Shown: positions 52,918-64,000 of the stretch, one piece after another
Numbering within the stretch: the stretch's first letter is position 1
Layout of the letters: each line of letters opens with the position of its first letter
Assembly (NCBI GenBank): GCA_033439255.1
Contig: CM065890.1
Coordinates: forward strand, 1,674,001 to 1,738,000
DNA length: 64,000 nt
Origin: Hericium rajendrae
Lineage: Eukaryota; Basidiomycota; Agaricomycetes; Russulales; Hericiaceae
Reading direction: 5' to 3'
Notes under the pieces: generated by a model
Told to the model about the DNA's origin: nothing
Database searches by the model: none
Seen by the model: only the letters and a program-made list of their open reading frames with translations
Position numbers and translations under genes: made by a program

Positions 52918-55268
52918 ATGGCCATTCCTGCATATATCGAGACCCCGGTGGACCAAATTCCACAGGTTTGTCTCGCCTTGTCAATCAAGCTGTCAGACTC
53001 ACTCCAGCTCACATGCTTTCAACAGATCCGGGAGAATCTGGGGAAAGCTTTCAAGTCGGGCAAGACCAAGACCATCCAGTTTCGCAAAGAGCAGCTGCTT
53101 CGCCTAGCCTACCTTATCAAGGACAACACGCCAGCGATCCAGGAGGCCCTTGCACGCGACCTTGGCAGGAACTACGTCGAAACCAGCGTGTGCGTCTGTG
53201 TTCATTCGCGCGTCTCTTGCGTCGTCGTCTCATGTGTGATTTATACTTCACAGTCTGGAGCTTGGAAACAGTCTTGGAGATGCAAAGACTGCGTACGACA
53301 ATGTCTCGAAGTGGGCGAAGCCAGACGCCGTCCCGTGGCAGTTGAACTGGTTCGCTATGGGACCGAAGGTCAGGAAGGAGCCTAAGGGTGTCGTGCTCAT
53401 CATCTTCCCCTTCAACTACCCGGTCTGGCTTTCTCTCGGGCCGCTGGTGCGCATATACAATTTCTGGTCGCACTTGGCTGCGACGTTGCTGACTTGAGCC
53501 GACTCGTAGGCTGGCGCTATTGCGGCTGGATGCGCGGTCGCGCTGAAACCGTCCGAGTTGACTCCTGCTTACAGCGCCCTGATTGCAGAACTCATGCCCA
53601 AGTATCTCGACCCTGAGTTGTACACAGTAGTCAACGGCGCCATCCCACAGTCCACAAAGGTAATGTCGCTCCTTGGCCTGCTGCCTTTAGAGCTTCAGGA
53701 ACTTAGAGCATTTTTTATTTATCTAGCTTTTGGAACTTCCTTGGGACCACAGTAAGTGGGATAACAATTAAATGGATGTACTTGATGCCGTAACTTTTCT
53801 CAGTCTTGTACACGGGAGGTGGCCGCGTTGCCCGCATTGTCTTGACGGCTGCTGCTAAGACGCTGACTCCCGTCAGCACTGAGGTCCGTCCTAGCCTTGC
53901 TTGATTTTTTCGTTTGCATACGAGCTGTGTCCTTCAGCTTGGCGGGAAATCCCCTGCTGTCATTGATTCAAATTGCAACCTCAAGGTAACGGCAAAGAGA
54001 CTCATGTGGGGCAAGACGGCAAACGCGGGCCAAGTAAGTGTCGATCCTTCAGCCACAGAACATTCCTCACGAAATATTGAAATATTTTAGACTTGCGTTG
54101 CGCCAGACTATGTCCTCGTCGAGAAGTCTTTTGCCCCTGCACTTGTCCAGGCTTGCAAGGACGCGTGCGTGTTCTTAGCTGCCTAGACGACCTTCGATCT
54201 TCTCGCTGATCTGTCGTGTCCTTCAGACTCAAAGAGTTCTACCCGGATGGCGCGGAGAAGTCTGATTCGTTCTCGCACATGATCTCGACTGGTCATTTTG
54301 ACCGCGTGAAAGGCCTGATTGACAATACGAAGGGCGAGATCGTATATGGCGGTGGCGCGAATAAGGACACGCTCTTCATCGAGCCGACGCTGGTCCTCGG
54401 CGTAGATGCCAACGATTCGTTGATGAGCGAGTATGTATTGAAGCAGCACCTTTTGGATGGGCTGACCGACAAACCGTTTTCAGGGAGCTTTTTAGTCCTG
54501 TACTGCCCATCGTGCTGGTCAAAGATGTGGACGAAGCGATTGATTTCATTACCGCTCGGTAGGTAAACTACTTTCTTTGTCGGAGCCGGGCTAATGTGTC
54601 TATCTGTGCATAGTGACCACCCTCTGGCATTATACGTCTTCTCCAAGTCCTCTGCATTCAAGGCCAAAGGTAAATGGTACCTTGCATGGCCGTCCCCCGC
54701 TAATGATGTCGTCCTGAAAGTCCTTGACAACACGCAAAGTGGCGCGGCATTGGTGAACGACGTTCTCATACATGCGGCCGGTACGTTCTGGTCCTTATCG
54801 CAGGTATCTCACATCACTCATCTGCCCTCTGAAAAGTCGAGGGCTTTCCCTTCGGTGGCATTGGTCCAAGCGGATGTAGGCTTCTTCATTCTCATCCTGC
54901 ATTCGTCTCTCACATCAAAAACAGCCGGAGCCCATAAGGGCAAATTCGGCTTCGACATGTTCACGCACCTCAGACCGACGCTGGACAGCCCCAGCTGGGT
55001 CGAGATGCTCATGACCTTCCGCTATCCTCCCTACACGGTACGTCATCCCCGTCCCGAGCAAGCGCGCATATATCTGAATTGCCTCCAGGCAGCAAAGGCC
55101 CGCAATATCGAGCGCATGCTGGCACCCAGTCTGCCGGCGCGCCCATCGGGCCTCCCGCTCGTCGGCGGAGGCAAGACAGCAAACAGGTGGGGCGTCTGGT
55201 TGCTTATTGCCGCCGCTGCTGCTGGTGTTGGACTGATCCAAGCGCGGCGTAGTTCCTGGTCCCGTTAG
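52918..55268 (+). CDS. HFD1: Fatty aldehyde dehydrogenase, C-terminally membrane anchored
   Basis: NAD-dependent class-3-type aldehyde dehydrogenase, which oxidises long-chain fatty aldehydes (as yeast Hfd1 or human ALDH3A2 do in sphingolipid breakdown). About a dozen exons, starting [15 protein letters not shown]. Motifs in order: [35 protein letters not shown] (Rossmann entry), [46 protein letters not shown], general-base Glu in STE|LGGKSP (split by an intron near 53882), active-site Cys in [53 protein letters not shown] and [15 protein letters not shown]. The C-terminus [20 protein letters not shown] is a single hydrophobic anchor followed by basic residues, as in membrane-bound family members. 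Several introns are only 45-60 bases. No damage is seen. A Helitron gene starts 182 bases after the stop. Confidence 0.93.
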
Positions 55269-55387
55269 GGAACAGGTCTTGTCGGTGCGTTTTTGCCCGT
55301 AAAAGGAAATTTGGATTCTCGGGAGTTCCCGAAATGTGGCTGAAGTTGTACTCGTTACCTCCTTACCAATAAGTCGACGTCTCTTTT

Positions 55388-55435
55388 GTTCATCGTAATA
55401 ACGTTCTTCAAGTTCATCGTAATAACGTTTTTCAA
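55388..55435 (+). repeat. 24-base tandem direct repeat
   Basis: GTTCATCGTAATAACGTT plus TTTCAA/CTTCAA, two copies starting at 55388 and 55412. It lies 16 bases before the Helitron start codon, in its presumed promoter. Confidence 0.95.
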
Positions 55436-55450
55436 GTCTGGCAGTCTTTC

Positions 55451-58400
55451 ATGGATAGTCGTAAAAGACAACTGTCTCCGGGGCAGGAGAATTCCCTCAA
55501 ACGACGAAAGCGGGTGACAGTGGAGGAAGTCCCTGACGAGGATGTGATTGGAAGTTTCCCTGTTCGCACTACGCTAGGTTGGTCTGTTTTCTTTTCCATT
55601 CCAGTTGTATTGTGGGTTCATTTAGGTTGATATAGGTTCTAGAAGTGAAGACCAAGAAGTGAATGCCAACGACAGTGTTGGTAATGCGTGGATGCGGACA
55701 GGCGGTGAGGATGTAATGTCTTTTTTTCCTGCTGGTTTGTATTGACTTAGTATATAGGCATTTTGAGCAGTTCGATGGATTTGCCTACGGCAAGGGAATG
55801 CGATAATGGTGAGTTGATATTGAAGTTTTGTTGGCCGGAGATTTCATATTTCAGTAGGAGCAGAGGAGGGATGTATGGATGTGGATACTGCCGAGCTTGC
55901 GACACGCCTGCCTATGTGTCCGTCGTCGATGGCTGTTGAAGGTAAGTTTGTAACGAGTTTCTTTCTTGGTGTGATGATGACATACGTTTTGTAAAGGTGC
56001 CACGACAAGCGATCGAGATGGTCGTAGTTTTGCGCCGGTGGTTGGTGGTATGTGTTATTATCGCTGTGTGTTGTTGATGCACAACTGATCTTTTGTGGAT
56101 GATTCTCCCTTGTCTTTTTGTTGTGGCGTTCATTTATTGGCTATTTACTGTGGACGTCTGTGATGGTCATGCGGTCTTGTGGTCATTTTGGACGTATGGT
56201 CTATTATTCGAATGGGTCTCATGTCTTCGGTCGTAAATGTAGTGGGCAATGTGTTTGCCCTTGTAAGAGATGAATTGGTGGAATTGATGGGATTTTCGGC
56301 GAGTGATAGGATTGTCCGGTCATCATTGTTATTCCAGTGGTATTCTTTTAAAGGTAGTTATATTGAAGGTGAAAATCTGCATCCTGACTCTATTCTCGTG
56401 ATGTCAAATAGTTTGCATCTTCTTTTGAGCAGTATATGTAATGTGACTCGCCCTCAGCTCGTGAATATAGCTGTTGCTCATGGCGTGATATTGCCCGCAA
56501 CGTGGACAAAGCGAGCTATAGTCTCGTTCCTTACGACTGACCATACATGCACGGCTGGATGCTTACATTCGCGGTTTGTGTTTTCACCTCGTGCTTATGA
56601 GTCTCGGAGAGTTGTTTCATATAAGTCAAAGAAACGACGGTGTCTTGATACAGAAACTGGAAGGAATATGGATATTGGATATGAGATTGATGATGGACTG
56701 TTTCCGATGATATGTGAGCAAAAGACTAAGCATGAAATAATCCGAGAATATCAAGAGTATTTTGCAGACGAAAAGTGGAAAATAAAGGCATGTGCAGTTT
56801 GCGGGCAAGGAAAACCGGCTAGAGAAATAAAGCGTCAAAAAATTGATGGGTTTCCGCTGAGGTTGTTACGGAACGACCATATCCCGTCGGTGGTCTGGCC
56901 TGTAAGTTATGATTTCAGAATGTATGACAGAGCATTTTTGTATGCGCCCGGGATGGAGTATACAAATACATTGGGAGATCTTGATGTATGTAAAAGTTGT
57001 TGGCAGTACCTGGAGCGGAAGGAACAACCGCCGGACTCGATTGCGAATTTTCAATATTATGCTCACGAACGGTTGCCGGATGATGTTCGGAATGCTTTTG
57101 AGAAAGCTACTGTGCATGAACTACAGTTAGTATCGGCGTGTAGAGCGACGCAAATTTCTTACGTGTATTCGCGGGAACGAGCTGGAAATGCAGTCCGGCA
57201 GAGGTTCTCTCGAGGAAACGTGGCAATTATTCCACAGGATGTTGCGGCGGTACAGCGATTATTACCGCCTTCGCCAGAGGAGTTACAGCATTGTATATGT
57301 GTTTTGTTTGTTGGGTCTAATAGTCGCCCTACGTTAGATGATATTCGGAAGATAGGACCCGTATTAGTGTCAAAAAATCGAGTGCGGAAAATGCTTAATT
57401 TCTTGATTGAAAATAATTCTTTTTATGGTTCTGAAGGCATTACTTTCAGTGAGAACAATTTAGAAAATTTAATGGCAGACGTTGTTGATTCAGACACCTA
57501 CTTAAGTAAAGCGGTTGAAATATGTTACGTAGAGCGTGAGGAAGTTGCTGTGGAGGCTGCGTCGTCGGGTTATGTGGATCGTCTTTTAGATGATATGAAT
57601 ATTCCTGACGGTGAAAGTCTGCTTGACATTGTGGGGTTCCCTGGTTCTACTGAAGGTGTAGTGGGGCATGAATCTATGAAACTGAAGGCTCTTCAGTGGT
57701 GCTCGGAGAATAAACCGTGGATGAAGGTTCGAGGCGGAACACGTTTGTTTCCGGATAGAGATCCACGGATGCTCACCTTTGTATTCCCACATCTGGACCC
57801 TTTTGGTTTGGGTAGTTTTAACCATCCTTTACGTGTTGGCAAACAACGGATTTCGTTTGAGAGACAACTGCGTAACATGCTCATGCGCCATGAATCAATT
57901 TTTGCTGCTGATCCTAATTTTCCGTATGTTGGATGGAACATTGTGCAAAAGCATGAAGCGTCCAGTCATATTAATTTTCGGGTGTCAAATAGTCAGTATG
58001 CAGAATTGTGTCGAGATCTGAGCGATCAGAGTAGTATAATAGAACAGCTGAGCGAGAAATACCAACGGGATCCGTTGTCGCGACCGAGTAACCGCGAAGA
58101 AAAACGTGCCCTCGCCCTGTTGGAAAAGATGAAAGCTGTTTCAAAAGAATTGCGAGGTTCTAATGGCCATAAGCTTAAGATGAGAAATGAAATTAGGGCA
58201 ATGTTGAAGACACACGGATGCCCAGCGCTGTTTATTACTTTGAATCCGGCAGATGTTCATAATAAACTTGTTCATTTATTAGCAGGTGGGGACGCGGAAG
58301 AGTTTAGGAGCATGAGTGCGTACGAGAGAGCGAAGGAGGTTTCCATGAATCCTAAAGCTGCTGCGCTTTTCTTTGACTCAATGATTAAAGCATTTATAAA

Positions 58401-61400
58401 AATAATCTTACGTCATGGTGACAAGCGGCCGGGCTTGTTTGGGTACTCTAAAGCATATTATGGTACTGTTGAGGCGCAAGGGCGAGGTACATTGCATTGT
58501 CATATGCTAATTTGGATTCGAGGGAGTTTATCTCCGCAAAAGCTGAGGGATCGCATGGCGAATGATGCCGCGTTTAAAGCGTCTATGTTTGCCTGGGTGG
58601 AATCTATTATTAAATGTGAATTACCAGGGATGACTGAAACTATACCTGCTTCGTTGCGAGCTTATATACGAAAGCCTGCGAGGGCGGAGACGGGCGATGT
58701 TCGTACGACGGATGCTCCTGTGTTAGCGAAAGACATGTCAGAGGAGGATATTGCCCTTTTCGAGCATAATTTTCGAGAGTTTGTTACGGCTATGGCGGTG
58801 GAATGTAACTGGCATGAGCATAGGGATACGTGTTGGAAGCATTTGAAACCTGGGGAGGCACGAGATGATGCGCATTGTCGAATGCGAGTTCGTGGAGAAA
58901 CGAGAACTATGACTGAACTAGACCCAGAAACATTTAGTATATTGTTGCGGCGATTACACCCATGGATCAATAATTATAATGACCTTATTTTGTTCCTCAT
59001 GAAGTGTAATATGGATATAAAGTTGATAGGATCTGGGGAAGCGGCGAAGGCCCTTGTTTATTATGTAACAGATTATATTACGAAGGCGTCCTTGCCGACT
59101 CACCTAGCACTTGCAGCCTTGTGTTATGCCATCCGATCTAATAATGCCAAATTTGCGAATTCGAGCGACATCTCGCAGACTGCGGTCAATCGTAGTCTTA
59201 TAACGAAGGTTGTCAATGCTATGATGGGCAAATTGGAGATATCTCACCAACAGGTGATGAGCTATTTGATAGGTGGTGGCGGTCATTATACGAGCGACGT
59301 GTTTAGATCTTTGTATTTTGGAGAACTCGATCGCTTTATGAGAGCTGCGGAGAATCAGGAATCTGTGGAGAATAAGGAACGCGAGGAACATCGAGAAGAA
59401 ACCTACCATTATGAAGAGTCTGACGAATCAGCATCTCTTGTTGACCCAGTAGCATTGTTAGACAATCAAGAAGAACTGGACGGGATTATGAATGAAGAGA
59501 TAGAACAGGTCGTGAATTCGAGTTTAATGCCTGGTGGAGATTGTCAGCAAACATCGCGTGTGGATGACGGATGTCTTACAGTGAAGAGGACAAGAGAAGG
59601 GCTTACAGGATCGAGCCTTTTGCTGGATTATCGGTACCGACCGAGTGATGAGCATTATAACTCCTTATCCGTATGGGATTATGTTTCCGAGACTGAAAAG
59701 AAGACTATCCAATCTGAAAATCGGCGAAATGAGCAGTTCAAAAGACATGGAAATAAAAGTAGCAACCAGGAGCATGCTAATCGGTTTCATTTTTCGGACG
59801 AGCGACATCCTCAGTTTCGGACCCATGTAGTGTTTCCGAGAAGGAGTCTAGTGACTCCAGTCTATTTAGGACCTGCTATCCCTCGGGGTGATCGAAGTGA
59901 AGAGGAACGTGAAAGTTGGTGTCGGGTGATGATGATATTATTGAAACCTTGGAGGACAATTGAAGAATTGAAAACGTCGAGAGAAAATTGGAGAACGGCG
60001 TTTGAGAATACTTGTTTTTCGATGCGTGTGAAGGAGATTATGGAGAATATAATGGCAGAAAATGAGTGTAAAGATGCTCGTTCGGACTTTGAACAAGCGC
60101 GAAGGCGAGGTGAAGTCGACGGACTTCTAGAAGGTGTAGATACATTAAATGTTTCTTCAAATTTAGATGAAATAGGAGAAGAGATGATACTTGGAGAGGA
60201 TATTGATAATTTTTTGATTTATCCGCGATCAGAAGAAGTTGAACAGGATGCCGAGACTCGTCTTGCTGAAACTGTTGATGGGATGGCACGAGTCAAACTC
60301 CAGCAATCTATAGACACGTTACAGCGAGCGGGTCTGTTTTCATCAAAGAGAACTGGGATTTACTATCCATCAACGGCTACAGATAGATATGTTATATCTA
60401 GTAGTCAAGTTAATCTGCAACGAAAAATTATGAGAGAGCATAAATGTAATAGGAGACCTAAGACTCGTGTCGCTACCTATGGCGATGATTGTGGGCCGTC
60501 CAATAAAGCTAACGCAAATATCGGACCTGTCACGTCGATTGGACAAATAAATCCAATTGAAAATGATTCAGTGACGGTTGAGGGTGCCGGTGCCGGTAGT
60601 AGGATTGTTGAACTTGATCCTAAGAAAATAGTGGACTTAGTTCTAGAAGATATGACCGTTAATGGTAACGACGAACAAGAAATGGCTGTACGTTTGGTCG
60701 CAAATCATTTTATAAATAATGTTCAGGAACCGTTATTAATGTACATTGCGGGTGTTGGCGGTACTGGAAAGAGTCACGTGATTAAAACGATAGTAGAGAT
60801 GTTTAGAAGAATGGACGCGGCGTCGCAATTACTGCTTAGCGCTCCTACTGGAATTGCTGCTGTTCTTATCCAGGGATATACAATTCACGCGCTGACTTTC
60901 CTACCTAAAGGCAAGAATAGAGGGAGGTCAGAAGATCTCATGAACGTATGGAGAGACGTGAGATACTTGATAATAGATGAAGTATCTATGGTTTCGGCAT
61001 TATTCCTGAGTCAACTTTCTAACAGAATAGCGGAGGCTAAGAGTTGGCAGGCGGGATCGTCGGATCTTCCGTTTGGTGGCGTAAATGTGATTTTTACAGG
61101 AGATTTCGGACAATTGAGGCCCGTGCAGTCTAAATGCTTATTCTCTCATGAATTAGTTTCAGCTATCGATCGGAATCAAGCACAGACCTTCCATGGACAA
61201 TCCGCGTTATGTGGAGCCTTTTTGTGGAGACAAGTGAATACGGTCGTTGAATTGAAGAAAAATTGCCGTCAAGCAGATGATAAGGAATTCGCTGATTTAG
61301 TTTCAAGGATACGGGAAGGGAAAGGAACAAATGACAGGGACGTTACTCCGGGGTCTGTATCTGACTATGAGATGTTAACGAGAAGATTGATGAATGTTTT

Positions 61401-62184
61401 GCAGGACCGTGATTCAGGAAGCTTAGACAAGTTTCACGACGCACCTGTCATTGTTGCGGACAAAAGACTTCGAGACGCTATCAATTTTAAACGAGCGTAT
61501 ACACACGCAAGAGAATGTGGACGATCTGTTATAGTCTGTAATTCCATCGACCGTTCAAGGAGAAAAGAGCTTACTGGATCATTGGCTTCGAAAGTTCGTT
61601 CTCTTCGTTCCACGCTGACAAGAGACGCGCTAGGACACCTCCCATTGTTCGTAGGAATGCCAGTGATGTTGTCAGAGAATGTAGATATTTCACATGGAGT
61701 CGTTAATGGGGCCGAAGGGGTCATAGAGCAGGTAGTAGAAGGTAAGCAAACAGATGGATCCGTGGTGGCCGAGTGTGCGTACGTAAGAGTTCCGGGGTCC
61801 GGCCATAAGTTCGAAGGCTTGGATCAGGATGTAGTCCCGATCTTCCCTGTGGATACACACTTTAAATACCAACGTGCTGAAGGGCTTCGATTCAATATTA
61901 TTCGACGTCAGTTGCCTTTGCTTCCTGCATATGCATTTACTGACTATAAGAGCCAAGGTCGCTCATTGCAGAAAGCAATCGTCGATCTAGCAGGATGTCG
62001 CTCATTACAGAGTTTGTATGTTATGCTTTCAAGAGTAAAGACATTAGATGGACTAGCTATATTGAGGTGGTTTCCTCCGGCGAAAATCTCACAGCCTTTG
62101 TCTCACGAATTCAGAAGTGAGTTTCAACGTCTGCATAAGCTAGCTATTGAAACTCATAGGAAGTTTCATGAGCGAGATGGATGA
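55451..62184 (+). mobile_element. Helitron, autonomous-looking core (Rep-helicase)
   Basis: A rolling-circle DNA transposon, identified by its Rep-helicase gene. The coordinates give the gene only. The left end must lie between 55269 and 55450, because the aldehyde dehydrogenase stops at 55268. The right end is somewhere after 62184 and was not fixed: a TTAGGC/GCCTAA hairpin near 62457-62474 and a GGGCTGGCCC palindrome near 62517 are candidates, but no clear hairpin followed by CTRR was settled on. The element's bases are visibly AT-richer than the neighbouring genes. Confidence 0.85.
55451..62184 (+). CDS. Helitron Rep-helicase (HUH endonuclease plus Pif1-like helicase)
   Basis: Nicks and unwinds DNA for rolling-circle transposition. 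Six exons: 55451-55577, 55636-55680, 55758-55808, 55855-55941, 55997-56047, 56243-62184. All five introns are phase 1, and the sum is an exact 2,100 codons. The first exons give a basic start (MDSRKRQLSPGQENSLKRRK) and short acidic/Ser-rich pieces. The giant last exon holds the Helitron_like_N region (ALFITLNPADVHNKL), the HUH motif GTLHCHMLIW (about residue 870), the paired-tyrosine motif LVYYVTDYITK (about 1058), Walker A GVGGTGKSH (about 1623), Walker B LIIDEVSM (about 1696), TGDFGQLRPVQ (about 1738) and the Pif1-type end FTDYKSQGRSLQ with YVMLSRVKTLDGL. No stop or frameshift was seen, so it may be functional. An alternative is to read the 56179 ATG as the start; the spliced model is favoured because all splice phases agree. 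Confidence 0.88.
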
Positions 62185-63409
62185 GGGCTAGTTCTCGTTG
62201 TCTGAATGATGCTGTTTATATGTTTTTCGGTAGATAGTCAAAGTAATTCATACTGATTATTGCCGCACGAATTTAATGACCTTCAGCCCTTTTGCGGAGA
62301 CTAATGTAAACTGATTCAACCGCGGGTAATATATAGGCCCGAGATAAACCTGGGCTTGCGGCTTTTGCTTGGTGTGGCCGTGGTACAAGTGAGATTTGTA
62401 AATGATGTGGCACTACCCTTGTTACTGATGACCGTTGCAACCTTCGACAGCAGCGCTTAGGCTAAATGCCTAACGGCCATGCCAGTAGGTGCGCGTGTAA
62501 TCAGATGAGGACGGTTTGGGCTGGCCCAGCGCGGACCGCGTCCTGGTGAGTAACGGGTGTGGCGGTGTGGCGCGTGAGGACGTTAGGTTTGAGACTGAGG
62601 CTACTATACATGCCCGTTAGATCGCCGAAGTCATAGAGGGGTAGGAATATGCAATAGGTGCTGTACGATGAAGGGCACATACAAGTAGCTTATAACTTTG
62701 CGAGCTGCTTGGCGTCTTAAAATATAAGCCTATTAGACTTGACAAGGATGTTCGGTGGACTTTAGATTGGCAGACGTGGTATGGATGGCAAACCCTTAGG
62801 ATATAAAGTTATCAAAAGCGCTGTTGAGAAGATGCGGGACTCATAGAGATCCTGGCCTTTCTCGTTTGTCGTGATTTCTCTGTTCTACCCTTCGAGCGTT
62901 TGTATGTTCGTATATATGATGTCTAGAAACAAACGGAAATTATGCTTCTTGACCATGATGTGCCAGTGAAAATTCAACGCGAACTTAGAGCTAGTCATGT
63001 TTAAAGGAAGAAGAATCACCAGACGCAGCTGTGTATAGATAGGAAGGAAGTGAGACTTCAGATTTAAAGTGAAAGGATCTGCCAACCTGACTTGAAATAA
63101 GACTTCAGAAATGTCTGATCGAGGACGCGGTTGATGTGTGAGCTATTTGACGTGGTACGCGCGATGGGTGGTAGCGGCGATGCGGCGGGTTAGTGTGTAC
63201 AGTGCCCGGGGTTGTTCTTACGATGAATAGAGATTTTTCACAACTGACCGACTCGGATTTGGACTCGACTCGGACTCGACTGGTGCAGTACCAAGTCTAA
63301 CTAGGATGCAAGCGTTAGTGGCTGGGGGTGGCAGGGTGAAGCAATCAATGGAGCGTAGGGTTCGACTGTCTAGGGTCGAGTCGGAGGTCTGTCTCTGATA
63401 TTGCATGCA

Positions 63410-63454
63410 TGGCGGAGACGCTATGTCAGAGTCCGAGGGCAATGGTTCGATTCC
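63410..63454 (+). promoter_or_regulatory. Possible Pol III A-box/B-box pair
   Basis: TGGCGGAGACGC at 63410 resembles an A box (TGGCnnAGtnGG). GGTTCGATTCC at 63444-63454 is a perfect B box. TTTT at 63464-63467 could terminate. The 34-base spacing is shorter than in a tRNA and no cloverleaf could be folded, so this would be a tRNA-derived relic (SINE-like) or chance. Confidence 0.3.
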
Positions 63455-63680
63455 CGTGGTAACCTTTTGTATATTATAATATCTTTCCGATTTGTGCGTC
63501 TAAATCTAGGATCCTGTGTCAAGGTTCTGCCAAACCTTTACCCAAAGTCCTGTTAGTTCTTTGCCTGTCATCGCTGGTTTGGTCATAAGCGAATTACTTA
63601 GGATTAAAAGAAATTTTAATCTGGGCAATAGTTTGCGTGCGCGAATTGTTTGAACTTTTTCTGTTAACCGGTTCATCCTC

Positions 63681-63764
63681 GATGAGCCGCTTCGGATGAG
63701 CCGCTCCGGATGAGCCGCTCAGGATGAGCCGCTTCGGCTGAGCCGCTCGGGATGAGCCCGAGCA
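63681..63764 (+). repeat. 14-base tandem repeat, six units
   Basis: GATGAGCCGCTTCG-type units at 63681, 63695, 63709, 63723, 63737 and 63751, with one to three differences per unit. Confidence 0.9.
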
Positions 63765-64000
63765 TGTTTTTGTGGACACGGTATGCCTCAATGTCGAGCC
63801 CGTTACTTTTTTCGCTTGCATCCACGTCAGTAATCCTGAAATGCACAACGCGGTTGTTTAGGGGCCATTGCCTTCTACTCACGTCCGTCGAGCGCCTTTA
63901 AGTGAGCAACTGATTCTTCCTTTCGCGGGCCGCAGGTCTTCTGCTTACGACTGTCGCGTGCCCTTAGCATGATATTTTGAGCTTGTGTTCTATGTTACGT

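Larger units (their letters stand above)
62185..64000. other. Gene-free right end of the window
   Basis: 1.8 kb with the unresolved right end of the Helitron and unassigned sequence. A - strand frame at 63673-63882 reads VVHFRITDVDASEK and RVHKNML, faintly like a BTB-domain start (the 'yRVHk' block), but is then composed of the 14-base repeat. It is not called. Confidence 0.5.

Noticed and set aside
63403-63463. A tRNA gene near 63.4 kb
   Set aside because: B box is perfect but the T-stem and acceptor stem do not pair and the A-B spacing is about ten bases too short.

Overview
The window is nuclear DNA of a filamentous basidiomycete, most likely an Agaricomycete of the polypore/mushroom group. 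The evidence is the many short GT-AG introns (about 48-85 bases) in nearly every gene, the GC-rich host codons, and gene families typical of these fungi: F-box-like genes with a 'P-x-E-L-x-x-I-F ... SHVC-x-x-W' core, the uncharacterised 'HPEG' multi-membrane-span family, a perilipin-like protein, and a GDSG serine-protease-like family. No prokaryotic, organellar or viral genes were recognised.

Layout. 1-8.4 kb holds ordinary housekeeping genes, all on +: the 3' part of a Zn2Cys6 regulator, a mitochondrial MAM33/p32 protein, a small protein with an eIF4E-binding-type motif, and a three-RRM Gbp2/Hrb1-like mRNA-export factor. 8.8-12.4 kb (-) is a membrane protein gene that carries a 757-base palindrome in what is probably an intron and a tandem-duplicated exon. 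14.2-16.0 kb is a damaged F-box gene, convergent with a cystathionine gamma-synthase gene (16.4-18.5 kb, -). 18.8-22.6 kb is gene-poor and built of inverted repeats and minisatellites.

22.9-42.0 kb is an accessory block: four related F-box-like copies (22.9, 33.0 and 35.8 kb, plus the one at 14.2 kb) and a tandem pair of a second F-box family (37.6 and 40.0 kb), all or almost all broken. Between the first two copies of this block lies a vacuolar-sorting gene of the Vps39/Vps3 (TGFBRAP1) type, cut in two. The C-terminal half (29.7-32.7 kb) lies 5' of a perilipin gene, and the N-terminal CNH half (25.0-26.75 kb) lies 3' of it on the same strand, so the gene is permuted.

42.6-55.3 kb returns to single-copy genes: TFIIE-alpha (+), a PIG-L-type deacetylase (-), a second Zn2Cys6 regulator with an aberrant splice donor in its DNA-binding domain (-), the GDSG protease-like protein (-), and a tail-anchored fatty aldehyde dehydrogenase (+). 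Only 182 bases downstream lies a large, apparently intact Helitron Rep-helicase gene (55.45-62.2 kb), AT-richer than its surroundings. The last 1.8 kb has no recognisable gene but holds a 14-base tandem repeat and a possible Pol III promoter pair.

The genes do not form one pathway. The window shows a mostly syntenic gene backbone interrupted by a rapidly changing F-box/repeat block and a transposon. Gene names are family-level recognitions made from the translated sequence without a database search. Exon coordinates were placed by hand from splice consensus and reading frame.
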